A DNA stretch of 64,000 nucleotides from Spongiimicrobium salis (GTDB lineage Bacteria > Bacteroidota > Bacteroidia > Flavobacteriales > Flavobacteriaceae), in NCBI RefSeq assembly GCF_043678055.1, contig NZ_JBHEQA010000005.1:62001-126000 (forward strand). The letters are read 5' to 3'. The first letter of the stretch is position 1. Each line of letters starts with the position of its first letter. The notes beneath the pieces are model-generated. The model worked only from the letters and a program-made list of their open reading frames with translations. It had not been told where the DNA came from and did not search any database. Both the position numbers and the translations under genes were made by a program. Shown piece by piece: positions 35,501 to 43,918 of the stretch.

Positions 35501-38500
35501 GGAACCATCGGCATTTTCGATACCCACCGTAGCATTGTCACGGAAGCTGGCCGTATCTACGTCTTGGTAGAAGATATCGATGTTTCCATCAGGATATAAA
35601 ACTACCTGGAACGTAGCGCTTTCGCCCGCACCGCCAAGGAATACATTAACATTGGTCCATTGTACCACGAAACGATCTCCAAAATCAGCTACGTGTACAG
35701 CGCCTCCTTGATTTAGAGGTTCAAGATCATCCCAGAAAACAGCAATAACATTGTTGATGTTATCATCTACAGGAATCTGGTTGTTGATAAAGGTAAAACC
35801 TGTAGGCTGTGTAAAGGATAAGAAACCATTGGCATTGATAAAGACAGATTCATATTCTATACCGTAGAATTCAAAGGGGAAAGAGATAGGACCGGAAGCG
35901 GTTCCATCCTGACCCACTGCTGCGGTAATGTCTGTTCCTACTCCAGTAATGTCCTCAAAGGCAAATACTGGTCCTCCTGGCTCATCACTGTCGATCCACG
36001 TATATCCAAAGTTACTATCAGAACCAACGGCAGAGACTACTGGGGTACCTACACGATTATCCCTTGTATTTTTGTCTCCCGGTACGAAATCGTTGAAACT
36101 TAGAATTTCCGAACTGTTCAATTGCACATTTGGATCGGCCAGAGCATTTGCGGCGGCCAACTCTGGGAAAGAGAAGGTCAATGGAGAGTTTCCATCATTA
36201 CGCAGGGTGATCTGAGCGTCCACTGTTGTTCCGGCATCCGTAGTTGCCGATACTTCGGCAGGATCGAATGCAGCCATTGGCGGATCAACACCAATTCCGT
36301 TTAAGATAACATCAATAGAAGGAGTATTATCAGCATCACTGCTAATACTTAGAATGCCATTGATACTTCCAAGACCTGAAGGGGTGAAGGTCACCGTTAC
36401 TTCGAGCTCTTCCCCGGCTTCCACTGTTGCAGAAGCAGGATCGACACTAAAGTCGGGATTATCTGAAGAAAGTTCAGAGATATTTAAGGTCGATAATCCA
36501 TTATTGGTAATAGTTAGAACCCTTTGATTTGAATTTCCAAGGAAAACATTATCAAAAGTCAACAACTCGTCGGATACAGCAATCTCGGAAGTTTGCCCTG
36601 AAACCTCAAAAGTAGTAGCTACTGTTGCGGTAGGCGTCATAGGGTCATTACTATTAAATAGAATGTCCGTATTGTACACGCCGTTTGCCAGATTCGCTCC
36701 GTTAAAAGTCACTTCCACATCTGCAGAAGATCCAGCAGCAACGGTGCCAGAAGCAGGATTTAAGGTAATATATGGCCCTCCATCCGTATCACCACTCAAC
36801 GCTCTTGTTAGGAATACGAAGGTAGTAATATTGGTATAGGTAGCCCCACCATCCGAACTAAAGAAATAGGTATCGGGGCGTACGTTGGACGTATCGTCAT
36901 CCTGTCCTTGCGGGAAATCGATTCCTGCGGGATAGCTATGTACTACCCAGAAGTTTTCCCCTGCAGCGAAATTTAATGGCGTCATTAATTCCTCCAATAG
37001 GAAAATACCATCGGTGCTCAAGGTAGTAGTGGTCTGTTGTAATAACAACTCCCCATCGGCAGGTGTTGAGCCTCCTCTATAAATTTCAAGGATAATGTTG
37101 GCATCGGTCAATGCTTCCGTTCTATACGCATTACGAACAGCAGTCAACGTAAAATCTGTGACCGCATCGAACTGCACTGCAGTAATGATCGGGGTTCCAT
37201 TATTTAAACCTCCAAAACTATCCGGGAAGTTGATTCCGGAATCATAGAAGATGGAATCGTTGAAAACTCCCGTATTTTCGAATTGTGCTGCTGCTCTTGC
37301 GCTAGCGAATCCGGAAGGACTTGTTGCCTTAACGGATTGCATTTGGCTCACTACAGGATTACCCAATCCATACTGACGCATGTCTATCGCAGCAACCGAA
37401 GCCGCGGTACCACCATCTGATGTTGGAGGGGTAAATACGGTAGCCCCTAAGGCCGTAGTGAAATTGAGATCACTTTGGCCACTATTGCTAATGGTAACGG
37501 TAGCCGTTCTCGTTGGAGGTATGTCCACTTGTACATCCACTGATTCGCTTAAGCTATCTGGATCTACTGAAATTGTAGGTGGAGATAACACCGTTAGCGT
37601 TACAGGTACGTCTAAAGTTGGGTTCTCAGGATCATCACTGCTAATATTTATGGTAGCGGCGTATTCCCCTGGTTCCAAATCACGGGCATCAAAACGCACG
37701 TTAGCGTCTAGTGACCCTCCAAAAGGAACAGTGCCAGAAAGAGGACTTACCGTTAAGAAAAAGGTGTTATCATCCCCATCGGTAATTTCTAGATTATCAA
37801 AGGCAAAGCTAGAAGTACTTCCGGCATTATTGGAAAGAAATACAATCTGCTCAATTAAGGGAGCAAATCCAGTACCACTATGGATCAATTCATCATTGAT
37901 AAAGACACGCAATGAGGAATCATCGCGATCGATACTGATACGAACGCTAAAGAAACCTTCAGGTGTTGTTGCGCCCGTAGGAACAAAAGCACCTGTACCG
38001 GCATCCAATACGTCTATAGATCCATCAGCATTAAAACGAACCCTGGTATTTACGGAACCTGCAGTAGGCGACTGTGGAATAAATTCAAAGTTTGCAGCAT
38101 CTCCTTCAATTCGCAATTGGGCGGAAGCCGTCATAAAGGATTGATCACCAGGAGTGATTGATGGAGATAAGGCAATAGTCTGCGCTCCTGTTCCATTTGG
38201 AGCAACAGTTACTCCTTGGGCTCCTTCAAAAGCTCCTTCAGCAGCAACGTTAAAAGTTCCCGCAGGAGCAGCGATCCATCCAGACTGACCATTTAATTCG
38301 CCTGGTGCGAAGGCTTCAAAGCCTTCCGCTAAAATTGCAGTTTCCGTTTGTTGGAATGTCCCGGCATCTGTACGCACAAGACTTGCCAATCCATTGTTAC
38401 CGGAAGAGAAGTTTCTTGAAGTAAACCCTTGTGCAGTCATATTTGCAGCAGATTTAGCTGCGCGACTGGCAAAAGTTTCTTGTGCTTCTCCATTAACGGT

Positions 38501-40000
38501 AATGCTAAAGTTTAAATCAGCACTTCCAGGGTTGGAGATTGTTAAATCTCTGTTTGCTACCTGGAATTGTTCTATGGTTTCATCAAAAGCAGTTGGTGCA
38601 ACCTCTAGTATAGGTGCTTCTGTACCATCTAAAACACGTATGGATACAGGAATCTCAATAGGAGTTTCTTGGCCTTCAATGGTAAGAATAACAGTTTCAT
38701 CATAGAAACCTCCAGGCAAGTCGGCCGTATCGATTCCCACGGTTAAGGTACCGCTTTCCGAAAGTGCAATATTCAATACTTCAGGCGTTAAGGAGGCAAT
38801 TACTTGTGCCCCTTCACTGGCGCTTGCTGTAACCGAGACATCTCCTTCGGATATGTTGGTTACCGTAATATCTTGGGAAAGTGTTTCTCCAACAAAAAGT
38901 TCTGCTGTGATGGAGTTTGGATTTACGGTAATTGCTGCTTGACCTGCAAGTACCCATCCCATATCCCTAAAATGACCTCGGGTAATATCTCCGATGTCAA
39001 AATTGGATTCCGCTGGTGCCGCTTGTGGCGTCATCAGGGAGTTAGGGTCTCCGGCAGGGAAGGTAGCCTCATCCCAGTGGGCGATACTTGAACCTCCCTG
39101 GAAAGGGTTCGGAGCAAAAAGTTCCGGTAGCGTTCCTCCCAAAGCTGCTACTGCAAAAGGACCATTGACAAATACATCGCCACTGGTAAGAAAATCCCCT
39201 AATTCTACAGAAGGATTGGGAAGGTCTAAAACAGAGTTCCCATCTCCATCTACGATAAAGGTATCAAAAATGAAAGGGTTTCCACCCCCATTGATATTAC
39301 CGACACCAGTGGCATTGTTTACTGTACCACCATCGATAAAACCAAGGCCGTGTCCCATTTCATGGAGTGCCACTGTAACAAAATCAAATTGTCCTGCAGG
39401 GGTGTTTCCATCGGTTCCAAAGTACCATGGAATACCACTACCAATATTCACGACAAGATCAAATTCCAAATCTGGAGCTAAATCCGTACCCGCAAGGGAA
39501 TTGGCCAAAGCGATAGGATAGAAGGTGTTTTGTTCTGGAGCTCCTTGAAAATTACTGATTAAAGTAGTAGGACCTGCAGAAGCCAGAACACCGGCCCCTA
39601 AATTTTGGAAATCTGCCGAGATTCGGATGGGCTCACTGGAAACGATTTCCTGGGCCCAAATATCGATGGCAAATTGAAATGCCGCTTGAACTTCCGCATT
39701 CCCCTGGGCTCCTGGGCCAAAGGTAATTAGGATTTCGGCAGAATTGTTCGCATTAACACCAGGAATGGTACTCGATTTGCGAATCTCCTGCATTTTTTTC
39801 GATTTCAATTGTTTCATTCCCATTCTAGAATGGGCGTCCTCAAAAGATGCCGGACAGACCACAGGGTCTACGGGCATTCGCTTCATTTCCTGGGCCTGCA
39901 TTTGTACAGAACCCCAAATGAATGCTACGAAAAATAGTAGGGTGCGCAGGGGTTCACGAAATTGTTCTCGTAAACCACCTACAAGGTAGTTTTTTTTCAT
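32591..40000 (-). CDS. Giant secreted metzincin-like protein with repeated Ig-like domains and T9SS type A sorting domain
   Basis: About 2469 residues from ATG 40000 (ATG 40006 is an alternative). A signal peptide ends near MQAQ. The N-terminal domain has HEMGHGLGF (about 213-221), the zinc-binding and glycine-turn motif of metzincins, so peptidase activity is possible. Then come alternating modules: choice-of-anchor D-like domains (e.g. EIAVSDELLTFDNVFLGNSN; EIAVSDEMLVFEPIFIGLTS), BACON/Abnormal-type segments (ISVDPDSLSESVD; LGIDPASLSVTL), a concanavalin-like insert, and two nidogen-like segments (FINNQIPVDDNINNVIAVFW; FINAQIPGTGSPNNFIAGMW). Three tandem ~115-residue repeats with VGSVVFDxNG and ENFAPYxxxGD cores lie at DNA 32880-33930. 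The last 80 residues are a type A sorting domain (LTPNPVQDVAEFLM, VSSLAQGIYVLRI, MVKK). It is therefore exported by T9SS and likely surface-bound. Confidence 0.9.
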   Translation of the reverse strand: MKKNYLVGGLREQFREPLRTLLFFVAFIWGSVQMQAQEMKRMPVDPVVCPASFEDAHSRMGMKQLKSKKMQEIRKSSTIPGVNANNSAEILITFGPGAQGNAEVQAAFQFAIDIWAQEIVSSEPIRISADFQNLGAGVLASAGPTTLISNFQGAPEQNTFYPIALANSLAGTDLAPDLEFDLVVNIGSGIPWYFGTDGNTPAGQFDFVTVALHEMGHGLGFIDGGTVNNATGVGNINGGGNPFIFDTFIVDGDGNSVLDLPNPSVELGDFLTSGDVFVNGPFAVAALGGTLPELFAPNPFQGGSSIAHWDEATFPAGDPNSLMTPQAAPAESNFDIGDITRGHFRDMGWVLAGQAAITVNPNSITAELFVGETLSQDITVTNISEGDVSVTASASEGAQVIASLTPEVLNIALSESGTLTVGIDTADLPGGFYDETVILTIEGQETPIEIPVSIRVLDGTEAPILEVAPTAFDETIEQFQVANRDLTISNPGSADLNFSITVNGEAQETFASRAAKSAANMTAQGFTSRNFSSGNNGLASLVRTDAGTFQQTETAILAEGFEAFAPGELNGQSGWIAAPAGTFNVAAEGAFEGAQGVTVAPNGTGAQTIALSPSITPGDQSFMTASAQLRIEGDAANFEFIPQSPTAGSVNTRVRFNADGSIDVLDAGTGAFVPTGATTPEGFFSVRISIDRDDSSLRVFINDELIHSGTGFAPLIEQIVFLSNNAGSTSSFAFDNLEITDGDDNTFFLTVSPLSGTVPFGGSLDANVRFDARDLEPGEYAATINISSDDPENPTLDVPVTLTVLSPPTISVDPDSLSESVDVQVDIPPTRTATVTISNSGQSDLNFTTALGATVFTPPTSDGGTAASVAAIDMRQYGLGNPVVSQMQSVKATSPSGFASARAAAQFENTGVFNDSIFYDSGINFPDSFGGLNNGTPIITAVQFDAVTDFTLTAVRNAYRTEALTDANIILEIYRGGSTPADGELLLQQTTTTLSTDGIFLLEELMTPLNFAAGENFWVVHSYPAGIDFPQGQDDDTSNVRPDTYFFSSDGGATYTNITTFVFLTRALSGDTDGGPYITLNPASGTVAAGSSADVEVTFNGANLANGVYNTDILFNSNDPMTPTATVATTFEVSGQTSEIAVSDELLTFDNVFLGNSNQRVLTITNNGLSTLNISELSSDNPDFSVDPASATVEAGEELEVTVTFTPSGLGSINGILSISSDADNTPSIDVILNGIGVDPPMAAFDPAEVSATTDAGTTVDAQITLRNDGNSPLTFSFPELAAANALADPNVQLNSSEILSFNDFVPGDKNTRDNRVGTPVVSAVGSDSNFGYTWIDSDEPGGPVFAFEDITGVGTDITAAVGQDGTASGPISFPFEFYGIEYESVFINANGFLSFTQPTGFTFINNQIPVDDNINNVIAVFWDDLEPLNQGGAVHVADFGDRFVVQWTNVNVFLGGAGESATFQVVLYPDGNIDIFYQDVDTASFRDNATVGIENADGSDGAQVVFNADYIRDGLALRFNRPSMPLTPFISAISDVSGAIAAGGSRELTVTLDATELNDGVFFDELSVSSNAPDKSNSTALFELTVIGTPEIAVSDEMLVFEPIFIGLTSEAMVSIENTGTSVLEISELSNENSDFQLDLSAPISLDPGEATAVTVTFAPTSVGEITDDITIVSNDGFGNESITISLSGEGIDPPVLGIDPASLSVTLTEEETTTENITLSNNGGSPLVYSVAPPSAFTPEGTATATFPSYDRLDFEPLRSKQAADNRVGQTFRNTSGGPDSFGYTFVDSNSGGPAFDFIDISGTGIQANVGADGNETVPLSFDFSFYGEIQNEITISANGYVTFSPIVGIDFINAQIPGTGSPNNFIAGMWDDIEPQNGTGVFYEGNSERFIIQYEATPRFLANDAPVTFQIILFPDGSFKMQYADLTTALLTSSTVGIEAPGGTSGLQVIFNNAYLENNLAVTFTPPITGTLAPGESVDIPIEISAEGLEGGITYTSAAIVSSNDPINPVTPVDITLEVLEGPEVASFTLVDADANAIIGPLADGDVIDLATLSTSSLSVIAETGDTPVGSVVFDLNGENGVQTENFAPYTIAGDNDGNFNGINFPLGANTITATPFSGPNGTGDAGSAATVSFTVVDSNAPAVTDLALINADTNEVIQFLSEGDEINLSTIGADNLNIQALLSEDEVGSVVFDYNGRRFTENFAPYALGGDIDGDFRPFALDIGANSLTVTPFSGIAGRGNAGTSLSVNFTIVDDVVPMASNFALVNTETNEVIRPLTEGEVINLGDFDSGLSIIVQVDSEEVGSVLFGFNGNNNFRTENVAPFALNGDIEGDYNAIELPEGANTITATIFTGANRTGAIADVATLNFEVINLPADAEANGAILTPNPVQDVAEFLMQDKPEKPVLLTGVIVNLSGQVVSKPFAVDVNTDGIGTMNVSSLAQGIYVLRISDANGNIVSRIKMVKK

Positions 40001-40006
40001 AATCAT

Positions 40007-40722
40007 TGGTTTTAATTAGTCTTGTAAATTAACATTTTTTTTGGAGTTACCAAACTTTATTTTCAAGTTGTTAGCGTTATACCGCTAAAGATCAGAAGTA
40101 TAAAGAAACATATTAATTCTACAAATGATATTATAAAAACCATAGAATAAGTAAGGTTTATAATGTTAAAGCTTTTTATTGCGGCGAACCCCCTTTGTTT
40201 ATGGGTTTTTGAGGGTTTTAAGTTATTTGTTTCATAATGAAATGATTAGCTCAAAAAGAAGACAAAATGCTAAAAAGCAGTTGTAAGGTATCAATTGATC
40301 GTTAAACGGCAAGCAGGCTTATTTTCTTTTGAATTTGTAAAAGAAAGCAGCGGTAAAATTTTCGTTCTGTATCTAAAGAAAATAATCTGAATTTAGGAAG
40401 CGTGGAAAGATATTGATATTCAGTGTCTTTCATTTTTTCTATAAAAATAGGAGTTGAAAAATATAGCCTTTCACATAATTTGTATATTTTTGCCGAACCC
40501 TTTTTTAAAATAACATCTTTTTCGGAAGATTTGGATGATATAACAAGGGGCAGCATACTCAAATGGGCACTTCTATTTCGGAATAGGAACGGTCATGAGT
40601 GTAGCATAAAATTTCGGGATGTGGCCCTTCGTCTTTGCTCAGGACAGGCTGCACCACAGTATATTGAAGAAAGCTCTTCAACATGCTGAAAAAAAGTAAA
40701 CATCGAGCATGTATTGAAATTT
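40007..40722. other. Gene-free stretch between the giant gene and tRNA-Pro
   Basis: No convincing gene. It should contain the minus-strand promoter of the giant gene, which I could not pin down. A TATTTTTG box at 40485-40492 may start the tRNA transcript. The last 115 bases contain the duplicated tRNA 5' end described separately. Short ORFs on both strands lack any coding signature. Confidence 0.55.
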
Positions 40723-40733
40723 CGGGATGTGGC
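40609..40733. repeat. 108-bp insertion flanked by 17-bp direct repeats at the tRNA-Pro 5' end
   Basis: AAATTTCGGGATGTGGC occurs at 40609-40625 and again at 40717-40733, where it runs into the intact tRNA. The first copy is the tRNA start cut off after 11 bases. The 91 bases between begin with CTTCGTCTTTGCTCAG, whose reverse complement CTGAGCAAAGACGAAG resembles the core of the 95-bp repeats near 2500. A REP-like element inserted with duplication of its target explains this best. Confidence 0.7.
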
Positions 40734-40796
40734 GCAGTCCGGTAGCGCACACGGCTGGGGGCCGTGTGGTCGCAGGTTCAAATCCTGTCATCCCGA
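40723..40796 (+). tRNA. tRNA-Pro (anticodon GGG)
   Basis: A full cloverleaf: acceptor CGGGATG / CATCCCG, D arm GCGC / GCGC, anticodon arm CACGG / CCGTG with loop CTGGGGG (anticodon GGG), T arm GCAGG / CCTGT with loop TTCAAAT, discriminator A. No CCA is encoded. Confidence 0.95.
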
Positions 40797-40811
40797 CAAG
40801 TTAAAGTGGAA

Positions 40812-40850
40812 AACTCTCGTAGAAAATGTATTTTCTAACGAGAGTTTTTT
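40812..40850 (+). terminator. Terminator of tRNA-Pro
   Basis: A long hairpin (AACTCTCGTAGAAAAT / ATTTTCTAACGAGAGTT, one bulged A) ends in a T run 16 bases after the tRNA. Confidence 0.85.
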
Positions 40851-40901
40851 GCATTTGACTTCAATTACAGCAAAGCTTTAACTTGCAACAAAAGCGATGT
40901 A

Positions 40902-40928
40902 ATAGGATTCTCTAAATCCTGTCATTCC
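40902..40928. repeat. Left att-like direct repeat containing the tRNA-Pro 3' end
   Basis: ATAGGATTCTCTAAATCCTG followed by TCATTCC. The 12 bases AAATCCTGTCAT match tRNA-Pro positions 40780-40791. The same 25-base sequence returns at 43773, so this is the left border of a 2.9-kb islet. Confidence 0.7.
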
Positions 40929-40953
40929 AGCTATTAACATTTTATGTGAAAAT

Positions 40954-42318
40954 TTATTCCAGTGAAATACCATCCAAGTTCTCCAGTTTGGCGGTACAGC
41001 CCCAATTATATTTCTGGCGATTGTCACCGGAGAGCATGAATGCCAGGCAATTTGAGCCTTTGCGCAATTTCAATGTAGTTTGTTCATCTTGCACGAACAC
41101 TCTTCCTTCGGTACCCTTTTCGGGTGGTGGACGAAAGTTCATTCCCCCGTCGAAGAGGATTTCGGAGTTCAATAAAATGACTAAATGATCGGCGTAATCA
41201 AAATTGAGTATGACCTCCTTCTCTGCATCGGAAACAATTTTACTGGTGAGTACGACCGTTTTATCCATGTCATCATAAAAACGGCTGATATTGACAAGTC
41301 CATCTTTATCAGCCCTAATCTCTTTGAATTTGTCCCTGTGCTTTAGCAATGAATCCGCTTGCTGCCGATAATTGACAGAGTCCTTGGCAAACATCTCCGA
41401 CATGCGCCACTGCGCAATGTAGTTCGGAGCAATCTGTTTTGCATCATTGTCGGTGCTTTGGGTATTTCTCCCTTCTAATTTAGAAATGGAAAAGTCACTG
41501 AAATAGACTTCACCAAAATTGCTGTACAGACTTATCGCGCCCGCTTGGGCATCATGTTTTAGGTCTTCAACAACAAACGTAGGCGTATCCATATCGTTTA
41601 TGTAAACAGACATCTGGTTTCCCAATACCTCTGTCTTAACATGTACCCAAGTACGGATATCCAAAAAGAAAATACCATCTTCTTTTATTTCAAAAAGCAG
41701 TGCCTCGCTGCTCTTCGGGTCGTAGATATAGGCCGGACTTGCATCAGGGACATCCACAAAAGATTCCTCTGAAAACACAACGCCTTTTTTTCCAAGGGCG
41801 GTCAAAAGGCTATCACTGGCCTTCCCGTTGACCAGTTGATCCTCCAGGGAAAGTGGTATTTTCGCCACTTCCATTCTCGGATATGTCGCATTTCCTTCGT
41901 ACTGAGGATAATTGTACAATTGCCAGGGCAGGTTTCCGTTATGAATGGGAGTGTACTGTAGCGCGTCCCTATTCCCGCTCATCATCATCCGGAGGTAAAG
42001 ATATTCATAGTTCTTTGGGTCCCTTACCCTAAAGCCAAATCCTGGGACTTGGCCATTGCAATGGAATTCCACTGCAAAGTCTTTGAACTCTGACGCTTTC
42101 AGAAAGGCCTTTTGACCTGGCTCAAGCAATATGGACTGCCTTCCTTGGTAATCCACAATTTCCAAGGAATCCACTGAACCATCAGGGTTTTCGATCCTCC
42201 AATGACTGTCGTTAAAGGCATATTCTTGGACAGGATTGTTCTCTTTGTTCTGACAATGACAGGATACCAATGAGATACCTACAATACATATTAGAAAGTT
42301 ATAAATGTTGATTTTCAT
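40954..42318 (-). CDS. Lipoprotein with concanavalin/LamG-like domain, islet gene
   Basis: 454 residues with a lipobox LVSC (Cys20). Residues 30-290 look like a beta-sandwich of the DUF1080/LamG type (FAVEFHCNGQVPGFGFRVRD; WVHVKTEVLGNQMSVYINDM; AGAISLYSNFGEVYFSDFSI). The C-terminal third (about 310-450) is a second beta-rich part (VILNFDYADHLVILLNSEIL). No catalytic motif was recognised. It is divergent to a transmembrane regulator and the two fill the islet. Roles in binding a glycan or other surface ligand are plausible but not shown. Confidence 0.75.
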   Translation of the reverse strand: MKINIYNFLICIVGISLVSCHCQNKENNPVQEYAFNDSHWRIENPDGSVDSLEIVDYQGRQSILLEPGQKAFLKASEFKDFAVEFHCNGQVPGFGFRVRDPKNYEYLYLRMMMSGNRDALQYTPIHNGNLPWQLYNYPQYEGNATYPRMEVAKIPLSLEDQLVNGKASDSLLTALGKKGVVFSEESFVDVPDASPAYIYDPKSSEALLFEIKEDGIFFLDIRTWVHVKTEVLGNQMSVYINDMDTPTFVVEDLKHDAQAGAISLYSNFGEVYFSDFSISKLEGRNTQSTDNDAKQIAPNYIAQWRMSEMFAKDSVNYRQQADSLLKHRDKFKEIRADKDGLVNISRFYDDMDKTVVLTSKIVSDAEKEVILNFDYADHLVILLNSEILFDGGMNFRPPPEKGTEGRVFVQDEQTTLKLRKGSNCLAFMLSGDNRQKYNWGCTAKLENLDGISLE

Positions 42319-42441
42319 AATATAATACTAACTTTATGGTATGAATGTTTAAAAGCCAATATAATGTTACCGACCCAGATTTTATTTGGGTATTTCATTC
42401 ATCTTTGTTCAAGTTCGTTCATGGTTAAAAAAGGCCTATAA

Positions 42442-43695
42442 ATGAAAAAGTCTACCGAACATATTGAATCCTGTTTTAAGCTAGTGGAGCTAAAGTTCGG
42501 CAGGGGGCCATCAAGTGCGTGGGACACCAATGATTTTAATGATCTCGGTAGGCATATCCAAGAGGAGACCGGTACGCTGTTAAGCGTTTCCACGCTAAAA
42601 AGGCTTAGTGGAAAGGTCAGTTATGCATCCCAGCCCAACAAAGCCACTTTGAATGCCTTGGCGGAATATATCGGTTATCCAAACTGGGTTTCCTTTACCA
42701 ATAAAGAAACCGGACAGGTCTTGAAAAGACGTGATTGGGGCAAAACGAAAATACCGACAAAGTATGCCATTCTTTTTTTGTTGCTCATACTAGCGTTCTT
42801 ATCGGCTGCGTATCTATATATCAATCCTGGCGGGACCACTTATGATTCTGACAATTTTGTCTTCAATGGCGAATCGGTCTCCAACGGACTTCCCAACTCG
42901 GTTGTTTTTAATTATGATGCCACGGCTGCAGACGATCAGTCAAAAATCGAGATACAACAGGACTGGGATGAAAGCAAGAGAGTAATCGTCAACAAAAACG
43001 ACAGCGTATCTACTAGTATCTATTATAGGCCTGGATTTTTCAAATCAAAATTGGTGGTGGACGGAAATATCGTTAAGGAAAAGGACATCCTAATTCCGAC
43101 CAAGGATTGGGTTGGAGTCATCGAAACGGATTCCATTCCTATTTATTTGGATATGGTAGATTACCAATCTGAAAACAGTCTGTCAATAAAGGCTGATTCA
43201 TTGGAAAAATATGGAGTTGACCCAAGGGCAGCCCGCACTCCTGTCGGGTTATATCAGATAAAGGATTTTGGAGAGCTCTATACTTCCAATTTTGAAATGT
43301 CAGCCTTGGTCCGAAATGATTTTAGGTCCGGGAAAAGTATCTGCCAATCAGCACAGTTGGTAATCGTCCATGAGGATGGCCCAATAAGTATCATGCTCAC
43401 GGACAAAGGGTGTATCTCCGATATCATGCTCCACGCATTTGGCAAAACGATTGACGGAAAAAAGACAGATCTTTCAGGCTTTGGTGTGGATTTTCAGGAC
43501 TTTGTGGAATTGAAATGCGTTTCAAAAAATGGACAACTCGAAATATTGCTTGACAACCAACTCGTATTTTCTTTTAATATTCCCGACGAACCCAAAAAAA
43601 TTCTTGGCTGTAGTATTCATTTTGAGGGAGCTGGAACGGTCCAAAATTTGGAGTTCAAAAATGAGCATGGAATGGTTTATTCCTACGGTTTTTGA
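42442..43695 (+). CDS. Transmembrane HTH regulator with PKD-like and lectin-like sensor domains
   Basis: 417 residues. The cytoplasmic N-terminus (20-85) has a conserved Bacteroidota DNA-binding-like module (WDTNDFNDLGRHIQEETG, then SVSTLKRLSGKV, ending LAEYIGYPNWVSF). One membrane helix lies at 108-127. Outside the inner membrane come a PKD-like domain (about 148-230; NSVVFNYDA, QQDWDESK, IYYRPGFFKSKLVVDG) and a LamG-like beta-sandwich (about 270-412). The layout is a one-component sensor: an extracytoplasmic ligand domain coupled directly to a DNA-binding domain. It is divergent to the lipoprotein gene, with 123 bases between them, which is the likely operator region. Confidence 0.8.
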   Translation: MKKSTEHIESCFKLVELKFGRGPSSAWDTNDFNDLGRHIQEETGTLLSVSTLKRLSGKVSYASQPNKATLNALAEYIGYPNWVSFTNKETGQVLKRRDWGKTKIPTKYAILFLLLILAFLSAAYLYINPGGTTYDSDNFVFNGESVSNGLPNSVVFNYDATAADDQSKIEIQQDWDESKRVIVNKNDSVSTSIYYRPGFFKSKLVVDGNIVKEKDILIPTKDWVGVIETDSIPIYLDMVDYQSENSLSIKADSLEKYGVDPRAARTPVGLYQIKDFGELYTSNFEMSALVRNDFRSGKSICQSAQLVIVHEDGPISIMLTDKGCISDIMLHAFGKTIDGKKTDLSGFGVDFQDFVELKCVSKNGQLEILLDNQLVFSFNIPDEPKKILGCSIHFEGAGTVQNLEFKNEHGMVYSYGF

Positions 43696-43772
43696 AACCT
43701 TAAAACCACACTCAATTCGCTAAATAGCAAAAAGATTTGAATAATATCTAGGCTCTTTTAATCGGCGGTTTT

Positions 43773-43800
43773 ATAGGATTCTCTAAATCCTGTCATTTCC
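43773..43800. repeat. Right att-like direct repeat of the islet
   Basis: Same 25 bases as at 40902 (ATAGGATTCTCTAAATCCTG plus TCATT), then TCC. It lies 77 bases after the regulator stop. With 40902-40928 it brackets exactly the lipoprotein and regulator genes. Confidence 0.7.
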
Positions 43801-43918
43801 AAAAAACAGAAACATTGTCCTTATGTTCTTTAGGAATAAACATGAACTATTTATTTTTTTAACACAAAATGTTAGTTTTTCCTAATTATTAGACTGATTA
43901 CGTATCAATTAAATAACT

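Noticed and set aside
40302..40562. 86-codon minus-strand ORF upstream of tRNA-Pro, and the overlapping 88-codon plus-strand ORF at 40423
   Set aside because: Neither shows a coding pattern, domain or spacing that supports a gene; the region holds promoter and repeat sequence.
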